Part shown: in pieces, positions 40,326-47,536 of the stretch
How the letters are laid out: every line of letters starts with the position of its first letter
Numbering within the stretch: position 1 is the first letter of the stretch
DNA from: an uncultured Clostridium sp.
GTDB taxonomy: Bacteria > Bacillota > Clostridia > TANB77 > CAG-508
Length of the DNA: 47,536 bases
Direction: 5' to 3'
Assembly (NCBI GenBank): GCA_900552655.1
Contig: USAE01000006.1
Coordinates: 1 to 47,536 of the forward strand
Position numbers and translations under genes: made by a program
The notes under the pieces: generated by a model
The model's input: the letters and a program-made list of their open reading frames with translations, nothing else
Told to the model about the DNA's origin: nothing
Databases searched by the model: none

Positions 40326-41438
40326 ATGAATATTTTACTATATGTATTACTTATAATAGGTATATTTTGTTTAATAGCACCATTTGTGTTAACAATTTTT
40401 AACATTATAAACTTATTTAAAAAGAAAAAGATAAAAGAGAAATTAATAGATATTTTGACATTTATATTAGGAATTATATTAACTGTAATTTTATATGTAT
40501 CATTTGAATTTAAAGACTATAACCAAGCATTAAAATTGGGAGGAGGAGAAATAGACTTACATAGTCCGATTGCATCTTGGAGTATGCCAACAGTTTTAAT
40601 AATATGTTTAGTAGGAATTATATCGTATGCCTTAATAAGAATAAAAAAACTAAACTTACCACCACTAGTAATTGTAGGTGCAATGTCTGGAATTTTTATA
40701 TGTTCAATCTATATAATAATTTATATAATTCAGTTAAGCATGAATATTCAAACAGTTAGTATACTATACTTAACATTATTTCCTATTAATTATATTTTAT
40801 GTAGTATAAGAGCTGTAATGGAGATTATGAAAATATATAAAGAAAAAAATATACAAGCTAGAGAGTATAAGAATAAATTTTTAAATAAGTGTAGTAAAAT
40901 ATTTTATAATATAGAAAATTGGCCTATAATTGCAATTGTTTTATCTGTTCCATTTACAGCTATACTTATTTGTATATTAATTTTATTTGGACAAAGACCA
41001 GATGAAGCAATAAAAGCATTTTTAGAAACAAGTGACTGGACGTTATCTACAAAAATATCACCACCAGCTGTTACATATGATGCACATTATTTATGTACAG
41101 TTTCTTTAAGGGGTCATAAGAATGTAGTAAAGCCTATTAGAATGGGGATTAGAAGAGGAGAAAAAATAGTAGTTAATAGGCAATTATGTATTGCAAATGC
41201 TTTTGAAGATTTAATACAAGAAAAAACTCCTAAATTTCATCATTTTATAAGACATATCTACGATAAATATGGTTACCCATTGTCTAAGCATATAAATAAT
41301 GAAATAGAGGCAGATATAACATATTTAATTATGAAACCTTTAGAATGGATATTTTTAATAGTATTATATCTATTTGACGAAAAACCAGAAAATAGAATTG
41401 CAACACAATACATAGGCAAAAAAATAGTAATAAATTAA
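40326..41438 (+). CDS. DUF6688-family membrane protein
   Basis: A 370-residue protein with about six membrane helices in the first 230 residues and a conserved C-terminal soluble part (about 240-355: RPDEAIKAFLETSDWTLS, ISPPAVTYDAHYLCTVSLRG, VVNRQLCIANAFEDLIQEK, HDKYGYPL-like segment). I match this to the DUF6688 family from memory; its function is unknown. I chose ATG 40326 over ATGs at 40317 and 40320 because they are too close to SD AGGGGA. Third gene of the operon. Confidence 0.75.
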   Translation: MNILLYVLLIIGIFCLIAPFVLTIFNIINLFKKKKIKEKLIDILTFILGIILTVILYVSFEFKDYNQALKLGGGEIDLHSPIASWSMPTVLIICLVGIISYALIRIKKLNLPPLVIVGAMSGIFICSIYIIIYIIQLSMNIQTVSILYLTLFPINYILCSIRAVMEIMKIYKEKNIQAREYKNKFLNKCSKIFYNIENWPIIAIVLSVPFTAILICILILFGQRPDEAIKAFLETSDWTLSTKISPPAVTYDAHYLCTVSLRGHKNVVKPIRMGIRRGEKIVVNRQLCIANAFEDLIQEKTPKFHHFIRHIYDKYGYPLSKHINNEIEADITYLIMKPLEWIFLIVLYLFDEKPENRIATQYIGKKIVIN

Positions 41439-41497
41439 AACTAGGAGTACAATATTCTTCAAAATATAACATTTATATAACATTTTAGACAAAAATA

Positions 41498-41526
41498 TTG
41501 AGATTTAGTAGAAGCAATATTATAAT
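41498..41526 (+). promoter_or_regulatory. Promoter of the polysaccharide locus
   Basis: TTGAGA (41498-41503) and TATAAT (41521-41526), 17-base spacer, 33 bases before the sugar transferase. No other promoter is visible before the right edge, so it probably drives all seven genes. Confidence 0.75.
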
Positions 41527-41559
41527 GAATATAAATATATAACAAAGGAGAAAATAAGA

Positions 41560-42270
41560 ATGTATATAAAGGTTAAAAGAATATTGGGGTTTGTTGCTTC
41601 AATAGTTATAATGTTGTTATTTGCAATTCCAATGTTTGTTATAGCGATATGCATCAAGTTAGATAGTAAAGGACCAATTATATATAAACAAAAAAGAATA
41701 GGAAAAAATGGAAAATTATTTAATATATATAAATTTAGAACAATGTATACAAAAGAAGAAAGAAACAGAAAACAATTAACACATGAACAAATGGTAACAA
41801 GAGTTGGAAAATTCTTAAGAAAGACAAGTCTAGACGAATTACCACAACTTATAAATGTATTAAAAGGAGAAATGAGTTTTATAGGACCTAGACCTTGGGT
41901 AAAAGAATACTACATATATTTTACAGACAAACAAAAACAAAGATGTAATGTGCTTCCAGGTATAACAGGACTTGCACAAATAAAAGGAAGAAATGGAATA
42001 AATATATTTAAAAAAATAGAATATGATATAGAATATGTAAATAATATGAATTTTTGGTTAGATATAAAAATAGCATTTGAAACATTAAGAACAGTAAGAG
42101 ATGAAAAAAATGCAGAAATATCAGAAGTTGGAATTAAAGAAGAGATATCAGAGTTAAAACAAAATAAAAAAGAAGTAGAAAAGAATAAAGAAACTATACC
42201 AAATGCAGTAAGAAAATTAAAAGATATTCCAAAAGAAATAGGAGAATATGCATATCGTGAGGTAATATGA
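41560..42270 (+). CDS. Initiating sugar-phosphate transferase
   Basis: A 236-residue bacterial sugar transferase (PF02397 type) that puts the first sugar phosphate on undecaprenyl phosphate at the cytoplasmic face. One membrane helix (about 10-30), then QKRIGKNGKLFNIYKFRTM, the catalytic KTSLDELPQLINVLKGEMSFIGPRP and LPGITGLAQIKGRNG. It is the short kind without the N-terminal helices of WbaP. The last 40 residues are an unusual Lys/Glu-rich extension. SD AAGGAGA. Overlaps the next gene by 4 bases. Confidence 0.93.
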   Translation: MYIKVKRILGFVASIVIMLLFAIPMFVIAICIKLDSKGPIIYKQKRIGKNGKLFNIYKFRTMYTKEERNRKQLTHEQMVTRVGKFLRKTSLDELPQLINVLKGEMSFIGPRPWVKEYYIYFTDKQKQRCNVLPGITGLAQIKGRNGINIFKKIEYDIEYVNNMNFWLDIKIAFETLRTVRDEKNAEISEVGIKEEISELKQNKKEVEKNKETIPNAVRKLKDIPKEIGEYAYREVI

Positions 42271-43340
42271 AAAAAATTGTGTATATTATAAATTCAATAA
42301 AAAATACGGGACCAAACCAAGTATTAAATAATATGGTAAGTGCAATAGATAAAAATAAATATAAAGTTTTTGTTATTTCATTTATGGAAGGCACTAAAGA
42401 AGAATTAACAAAAATAGAAAATAATGGTGCTACCTGTATTTGTTTAAATTTAAAAAGAAAAGAAGAAATTATATTTAAAGCAAATCGAAAACTAAAAAAA
42501 ATATTAAAGCAAATAAATCCGGAGATTGTACATACACATGGAATATTTCCGGATTTTATTATGACTAAAATAAAAGGTAAGTATAAAAAAATTACAACAC
42601 TGCATTGCAATATATTAGAAGACTACCCTAACACATATGGCAAATTAGTTGGAAAGATGATGATTTTAGCACATCTACACTCTCTAAAAAAAATAGAAAA
42701 TGTAATTGCATGTTCTGAATCTGTTTTTTATGCTATAAAAGATAAATTTCCTAAAAATAAAAAAATAAATTTTGTAAGAAACGGAATAACTAATAATATA
42801 GAACAAAATACTAAACAATATGGTAAAAAAACAGTATATGTATATAGTGGTGGAGTGAATGAAAAAAAGGGAGTTTTAGAACTTATAAAACTATTTAAAT
42901 TATATAGAACAGAAGAAGAAGAACTAATAATATTAGGAACAGGTAGCTCTTTAGAAGAATGTAAAAAGCAGGCTGACAACGGAGTAAAAGTGCTTGGTTT
43001 TACAGAAAATGTGCAAGAATATTTAGAAAAAGCAGATGTATATATATCAAATTCAAAATCCGAAGGAATGTCTATAGCAATAATAGAGGCTTTAGAAAAT
43101 GGTTTACATTTGTTCTTATCTAAAATACCTTCACACTTAGAAATTTTTAAAATTAGTGAAGAATGTTACTTAGGAGAATATTTTGAAAAATCTAATTTTG
43201 AGAAAAAAATAAGGATATTAAGAAAAAAGATAAAAGAAGAAAACAGAGAAAATATTAAAAAATTTCAAAAAGAACATTTATCAGCAGAAGCAATGATGTC
43301 TGAGTATGAAAAAATTTATGAGCATTCTTGCAATGAATAA
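42267..43340 (+). CDS. Glycosyltransferase family 4
   Basis: A 357-residue GT-B-fold enzyme with the N-terminal domain NSIKNTGPNQVLNNMVSAID (acceptor side) and the C-terminal nucleotide-sugar site: GGVNEKKGVLELI, ILGTGSSLEECKK, and SNSKSEGMSIAIIEALENG, which holds the E-x7-E pair. Sugar and linkage are unknown. Overlaps the sugar transferase; second gene of the locus. Confidence 0.92.
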   Translation: MKKIVYIINSIKNTGPNQVLNNMVSAIDKNKYKVFVISFMEGTKEELTKIENNGATCICLNLKRKEEIIFKANRKLKKILKQINPEIVHTHGIFPDFIMTKIKGKYKKITTLHCNILEDYPNTYGKLVGKMMILAHLHSLKKIENVIACSESVFYAIKDKFPKNKKINFVRNGITNNIEQNTKQYGKKTVYVYSGGVNEKKGVLELIKLFKLYRTEEEELIILGTGSSLEECKKQADNGVKVLGFTENVQEYLEKADVYISNSKSEGMSIAIIEALENGLHLFLSKIPSHLEIFKISEECYLGEYFEKSNFEKKIRILRKKIKEENRENIKKFQKEHLSAEAMMSEYEKIYEHSCNE

Positions 43341-43352
43341 AAAGGAGGAAAA

Positions 43353-44171
43353 ATGAAATTTTCCGTTTTAATGTCAATATACGAAAAAGAAAAGCCACAA
43401 TATTTTGTAGAAGCATTAGAAAGTGTTTTAAACCAAACTATTATACCAAATGAGATTGTAATTATAGAAGATGGTAAACTTACAAAAGACTTACAAAATA
43501 TTATTTTTAGGTATAAAGAAAAATATCCAAATATTATTAAGAACTATCCACTTAAAGAAAATAAAGGACTAGGTCTTGCTTTAAATTATGGTGTTACAAA
43601 ATGCCAATATAATTTAATTGCCAGAATGGATACAGACGATATATCTGTTCCAGATAGGTTCGAAAAACAATTACAAATATTTAAAAATAAACCAAACTGT
43701 GATATAGTTGGTGGAAATATATTGGAATTCGATGAAAAAAGTGATATTACCAAAACTAGAATTGTTCCAGAAAATAAAGAAGAAATTTATAAATATGCTA
43801 AAAAAAGAAATCCAATGAATCATGTTACAGTTATGTTTAAGAAAGATTCTATATTAGAAGTAGGTAATTATGAGAATTTACCATATTTTGAAGATTATTA
43901 TTTATGGTGTAAACTAATTAAATCAAATAAGAATATGTATAACATACAAGAAATTCTATGTAAAGTAAGAGCAGGAGAAGAAATGACGAAAAGGAGAGGC
44001 GGAAGAAATTATATTAAAGCAATATATAAATTTCAAAAGAAAATAGAAGAACTAGGAACAATTAACCAATTGGAAAAAAATGTAAATATATTAATTCGTA
44101 GTATGGTATCAATTGCACCAAATAATTTAAGAAGTTTAGCATATAGTAAATTGTTAAGGGGAAAAAAATAA
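43353..44171 (+). CDS. Glycosyltransferase family 2
   Basis: A 272-residue GT-A enzyme: SVLMSIYEKEKPQYFVEAL at the start, ENKGLGLALNYGV (nucleotide binding) and the DxD motif in ARMDTDDISVPDRFE, followed by HVTVMFKK and FEDYYLWCKL. This is the AmsE/WbbL-like group that adds a sugar to a lipid-linked chain. SD AAGGAGGA. Confidence 0.92.
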   Translation: MKFSVLMSIYEKEKPQYFVEALESVLNQTIIPNEIVIIEDGKLTKDLQNIIFRYKEKYPNIIKNYPLKENKGLGLALNYGVTKCQYNLIARMDTDDISVPDRFEKQLQIFKNKPNCDIVGGNILEFDEKSDITKTRIVPENKEEIYKYAKKRNPMNHVTVMFKKDSILEVGNYENLPYFEDYYLWCKLIKSNKNMYNIQEILCKVRAGEEMTKRRGGRNYIKAIYKFQKKIEELGTINQLEKNVNILIRSMVSIAPNNLRSLAYSKLLRGKK

Positions 44172-44172
44172 A

Positions 44173-45078
44173 ATGGGTATTTTAAGTATTATTACAGCGA
44201 CATATAATAGAAAAAAAACATTAATACGATTATATGAAAGCTTATGTAGTCAAACTAAAAAAGATTTTGAATGGATAATAGTAGATGATGGTAGTATAGA
44301 TAATACAAAAGAGCTTTTAGAAAATTGGGAAAAAGAGAAAAAAATAGAGATTAAATATATTGTACAGGGAAATCAAGGAAAACCTAAAAGCATAAACGAA
44401 GCAGTAAAAATTGCTAAAAATGATTTAAGTGTAATTGTAGATAGTGATGATATATTAGTAGATAATGCTGTAGAAGAGATTATAAATGATTGGGAAAAGT
44501 ATAAAGATTATGAAAATATTTGTGGACTTTCATATCTAAAAGGAGATTTAACTGGGAAAAATATTGGCAAAGACTATAAAGAGGAAAGTTTTATATCCAA
44601 CCATATAAAATATAGAATTAATCAAAATGATAAAGTAGATAAAGCAGAGGTGTTTAAAACAAATATTTTAAAAGAATATCCATTTCCAATAATAGAAGGT
44701 GAGAAGTTTATTTCGGAGTGCATTGTTTGGAATAGAATGGCATTAAAATATGAAACTGTATATATAAATAAAGTTATATATTTGTGCGAATACCAAAAAG
44801 ATGGGCTTTCTAACAACTGGAGAAAAATAAATATACAAAATCCAAAAGGAGCAATGCTTGTTTCGAAAGAAATGACAAAAAAACCATTTAACAAAAAAGT
44901 TCAAATAAAAAACTTAATTTTATATAATATATATGGCTTTTTTGCCAAAAGTACATGGAAAGAATTAAAAAATAAGACTACACACAAAATATTGCAAAAT
45001 ATTTTAATAATACCAAGTTTTATTATGTATAAATATTACAAAGGTAAATATGGAGAGTGTATTAAAAATGAAAACTAA
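44173..45078 (+). CDS. Glycosyltransferase family 2
   Basis: A 301-residue GT-A enzyme: SIITATYNRKKTLIRLYESL, FEWIIVDDGSIDNTKELL, GNQGKPKSINEAV and the metal-binding DSDDILVDNA (about 91-100). After the catalytic part the sequence is basic and amphipathic, as in enzymes resting on the membrane. It begins 1 base after the stop of the previous gene and overlaps the next by 11 bases. Confidence 0.92.
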   Translation: MGILSIITATYNRKKTLIRLYESLCSQTKKDFEWIIVDDGSIDNTKELLENWEKEKKIEIKYIVQGNQGKPKSINEAVKIAKNDLSVIVDSDDILVDNAVEEIINDWEKYKDYENICGLSYLKGDLTGKNIGKDYKEESFISNHIKYRINQNDKVDKAEVFKTNILKEYPFPIIEGEKFISECIVWNRMALKYETVYINKVIYLCEYQKDGLSNNWRKINIQNPKGAMLVSKEMTKKPFNKKVQIKNLILYNIYGFFAKSTWKELKNKTTHKILQNILIIPSFIMYKYYKGKYGECIKNEN

Positions 45079-46165
45079 AAGAGTTTTACAAGTTGTAGGT
45101 AGTTTAAATGCTGGTGGAATGGAAAAGATGATATTAAACTATTACAAAAATATAAACAAAGAGAAAATACAATTTGATTTTCTAATTTTTACAAAAGGGA
45201 AAAATTTGTATGAAGATGAAGTAAAAAAAATGGGAGCAAATGTTTATAAAATAACACCAAGAAGAGAAAGTCCTATAAAAAATAGGAAGGAATTAGAAGA
45301 GTTTTTTAAAAATCATTCATATGATGCTATTCATATACACCAAGGAATTACCAATTTGCTACCACTAAAAATGGCATATAAATATAAAATAGAAAAAAGA
45401 ATTGTACATAATCATGGCGTAAATAGGAAAGTACGATTCTTCTTATACTTATATAACGAAATATATGTAAAAAGTATTATTCAAAAATGTGCTACAGATT
45501 ATTTTACATGTTCTAAAAAGGTATTAAACCAACTTTATAATAAAGAAATAATAAGAAATAATAAATATTTTTTATGTACTAATTCTATTGTAATAGAAGA
45601 TTTTGTGTATAATGAAGAAAGAAGAAAAGAGATAAGAAAGAAATTAAATGTAGAAGACAAATTTGTTATAGGACATGTTGGAACTTTTACTAAACCAAAG
45701 AACCATAAGTTTTTATTAAAAATATTCAAGGAAATTAATGAAAAATATAAAAATGCAGTATTACTTTTGGCAGGAACTGGAAAGCTTGAAGAAACGATAA
45801 GACAGCAAGCAAAAAAAGAAAATATAAAAGACAAAATTGTATTTTTAGGACAAGTAAAAAATGTAAACGAAATTATGCAAGCAATGGATTTTTTCGTTTT
45901 TCCATCAAAATTTGAAGGTTTACCGGTTACACTAATAGAGGCACAAGCAAATGGGCTAAAAATTTTAGCTTCAGATAAAATTACAGAAGAAGTAAAACTT
46001 ACAGAAAATTTAGAATTTATATCTTTAAAAGCTAGTCCTAAAAAATGGGCGGAAAAAATTTGTTTACAAGACTATAATAGAAATATAAATTTAGAAAAAT
46101 TAAAAACATATAATATAAAAGAACAAGCAGAAGTGTTAGAAGAAAGGTATTTAAAAAATGGATAA
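45068..46165 (+). CDS. Glycosyltransferase family 4
   Basis: A 365-residue GT-B enzyme: VGSLNAGGMEKMILNYYKNI at the N-terminus, HIHQGITNL, IVHNHG, and the C-terminal HVGTFTKPKNHKFLLKIF, LLAGTGKLEE, PSKFEGLPVTLIEAQANGL with the E-x7-E pair. This is the EpsF-like group. I start at ATG 45068 after SD GGAGAGTG; an earlier in-frame ATG at 45050 lies before the SD. Overlaps both neighbours. Confidence 0.92.
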   Translation: MKTKRVLQVVGSLNAGGMEKMILNYYKNINKEKIQFDFLIFTKGKNLYEDEVKKMGANVYKITPRRESPIKNRKELEEFFKNHSYDAIHIHQGITNLLPLKMAYKYKIEKRIVHNHGVNRKVRFFLYLYNEIYVKSIIQKCATDYFTCSKKVLNQLYNKEIIRNNKYFLCTNSIVIEDFVYNEERRKEIRKKLNVEDKFVIGHVGTFTKPKNHKFLLKIFKEINEKYKNAVLLLAGTGKLEETIRQQAKKENIKDKIVFLGQVKNVNEIMQAMDFFVFPSKFEGLPVTLIEAQANGLKILASDKITEEVKLTENLEFISLKASPKKWAEKICLQDYNRNINLEKLKTYNIKEQAEVLEERYLKNG

Positions 46166-47174
46166 TGTAAAAGTTAGCATTATTATTCCAGCATATAATG
46201 TGGAAAAATATATTTTAAAATGTATTAACTCGCTTTTAGAACAAACCGAAAAAGAAATAGAAATAATAGTTGTAGATGATGGCTCAAAAGATAAAACGAA
46301 TTTAATAGTTAAAGAAATAATAAAAAAACATGCCAATATTGTACTTATAGAACAAGAAAATAAAGGTGTTTCTGCTGCAAGAAATACAGGATTACAAAAT
46401 GCAAAAGGCAAATATACTATGTTTATAGATGCAGATGACTGGTTAGAAAAAGATGCTATAGAAAATTTATATAAAATTGCAGAAACTAAAAACTATGAAC
46501 TAATAAGATTTGAAAAAGTAATAGATTTACCATACAAAAGAGTAGTAAATACTCCAATTTTTGAAGAAGAAAATATAACTCCACAAGATTTACAAAAAAA
46601 GTTTTTAGAGGTTGGAAGTTTAAATTCAGTTTGTTTAAACTTTACTTTAAGCAAATTAATACAAGATAATAAAATAGTATTTAATGATAATTTAAAGTTT
46701 GCAGAAGATATGATATTTACATTAGATCTTATAACAAAAGCTAAAAATGTTAAATATTTGCCAAATGCATATTACCATTATGAATATAATTTTGATAATG
46801 TTAGCAATAAAGTTGATATAAATAGCATAAAAATGAAAATAAATGATGGAATTTATGCGTATGGAGAAATATTTGATTATATAAAAAGGTGGAACTTAGA
46901 ATATGAAGAAAAAAAAGTAGCCTTAAAATTACTAAAGATGTTAGAAAATGAATTAAGAAATTTTCTATTAGCAGATATAAAAAATAAAGAAGAAATAAAA
47001 TTTTTTTGCGAAGATAATATGGTTCAAAAGTGCTTTAAGTTATTAGAAAATGAAGAAATAGCAAAGCCAATAAAAATATTAGCTAATAAAGATTATAAAA
47101 AATATTTACATTATACATTTTTTCATTATACAATAAAGGAAAAAATAAAGAGAGTATTATACAAAGCAAAATAA
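46158..47174 (+). CDS. Glycosyltransferase family 2
   Basis: A 338-residue GT-A enzyme of the EpsJ/WcaA group: SIIIPAYNVEKYILKCINSL, IEIIVVDDGSKDKTN, NKGVSAARNTGLQNAKGKY and the DxD motif in FIDADDWLEKDA. The C-terminal third (about 215-338) is helical and charged. Overlaps the preceding gene by 8 bases with SD AGAAAGG. Confidence 0.93.
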   Translation: MDNVKVSIIIPAYNVEKYILKCINSLLEQTEKEIEIIVVDDGSKDKTNLIVKEIIKKHANIVLIEQENKGVSAARNTGLQNAKGKYTMFIDADDWLEKDAIENLYKIAETKNYELIRFEKVIDLPYKRVVNTPIFEEENITPQDLQKKFLEVGSLNSVCLNFTLSKLIQDNKIVFNDNLKFAEDMIFTLDLITKAKNVKYLPNAYYHYEYNFDNVSNKVDINSIKMKINDGIYAYGEIFDYIKRWNLEYEEKKVALKLLKMLENELRNFLLADIKNKEEIKFFCEDNMVQKCFKLLENEEIAKPIKILANKDYKKYLHYTFFHYTIKEKIKRVLYKAK

Positions 47175-47185
47175 AGGAGATACAA

Positions 47186-47536
47186 ATGACAATTTTAGCA
47201 AGTATATTATTTATTATAAGCCCAATATTATCTATGCCTGTTGTATTATTAGGACTATTTTTAGAAAAAAAACATAAAAGATATTACTGCTTTTTACTAT
47301 CTGTAATGATAGGAATAATTTGCTATTATATTGTTCCAAACCAAGGTATGGATATTTCAAGATATTATGAATATTTAGATGAAATTAGATACTTACCAAT
47401 AACAGAAGCATTAAAAGGGATTAGTAGCCAAACTGAAATTATAACAAATTTATTCTTTTATGTAATTTCGCAATTAAATAATAATTCTTTAGTAGTATTT
47501 TTTAGCTCGCTAATTTATTATAATATTTTATTTTAT
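47186..47536 (+). CDS. EpsG-like polysaccharide polymerase, N-terminal part
   Basis: The first 117 codons of a membrane protein cut by the right edge. Start ATG 47186 has SD AAAGGAGA. Two helices (about 5-25 and 32-50) are followed by the extracellular NQGMDISRYYEYLDEIRYL, whose D-x-x-RYY-x-Y form is typical of EpsG-family proteins that act like Wzy polymerases. Its place after five glycosyltransferase genes fits that role. Confidence 0.8.
   Translation, partial: MTILASILFIISPILSMPVVLLGLFLEKKHKRYYCFLLSVMIGIICYYIVPNQGMDISRYYEYLDEIRYLPITEALKGISSQTEIITNLFFYVISQLNNNSLVVFFSSLIYYNILFY

Noticed and set aside
1..47536. CRISPR array, prophage or insertion sequence
   Set aside because: No evenly spaced direct repeats, integrase, transposase or phage structural gene is visible on either strand.
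1..47536. Alternative genetic code (TGA as Trp), considered because of the extreme AT bias
   Set aside because: TGA ends several clear genes (response regulator, ogt, sugar transferase), and the only tRNA-Trp here has anticodon CCA.

Overview
The window is 47.5 kb of very AT-rich DNA with dense, mostly plus-strand operons, strong Shine-Dalgarno sequences and good sigma-A promoters. TGA is used as a stop codon (for example at the ends of the response regulator, the ogt-like gene and the sugar transferase), so the standard bacterial code applies. RemA, YqeG, an Asp23/AmaP/DUF2273 set, a CD1247-type protein, a DUF6774-type relic, SleB and an Lsa-like ABC-F protein all point to a low-GC Firmicute, most likely an uncultured or gut member of the Clostridia. 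I see no transposase, integrase, phage gene or CRISPR array.

Region 1 (1-11.1 kb), membrane and antibiotic stress: the tail of an unknown gene; a heterodimeric ABC exporter pair, one subunit carrying a duplicated extracellular insert of about 250 residues; a two-component system of the intramembrane-sensing (Bce/Van) type; two unknown acidic 125-residue proteins, each with its own promoter; a BceAB-like ATPase/permease pair behind a BceR-type operator; and a monofunctional peptidoglycan glycosyltransferase. Together these look like a cell-envelope peptide detoxification module with two extra parts of unknown role.

Region 2 (11.2-25.2 kb), housekeeping: a pentapeptide-repeat protein, then rsmE, a Lys/Glu-rich membrane protein, yicC, remA, rpoZ, gmk, priA, def and fmt. 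These are followed by asp23, amaP, a DUF2273 gene, nusB, xseA, xseB, a DUF212 phosphatase-like gene and fhs. coaBC is missing from its usual place beside priA, where a 266-base non-coding stretch contains a palindromic repeat nested in a long terminator-like hairpin.

Region 3 (25.2-38.4 kb), mixed: sleB, yqeG, an orphan prepilin peptidase, an M24 aminopeptidase, efp and a Cys-rich CD1247-type protein; on the minus strand an M23 peptidase and tRNA-Trp; then an NTPase, tmRNA (ssrA), a GNAT acetyltransferase, an Lsa-like ABC-F protein, an XRE regulator with a NUDIX hydrolase, the alkylation-repair pair ogt/tag, an RNA m5C methyltransferase, a frameshifted DUF6774-like small gene (minus strand) and a DUF4097 protein.

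Region 4 (38.5-41.4 kb) is a three-gene operon of a P-loop kinase, an unknown membrane-anchored protein and a DUF6688 membrane protein. Region 5 (41.5 kb to the right edge) is the start of an exopolysaccharide/capsule locus: an initiating sugar-phosphate transferase, five glycosyltransferases and the beginning of an EpsG-like polymerase cut by the window edge.

Three families of short dispersed palindromes recur between genes: a GGGGAC-type REP-like element (three copies), a terminator-shaped repeat (three copies) and an AGGAGAAATTT palindrome (two copies plus a fragment).
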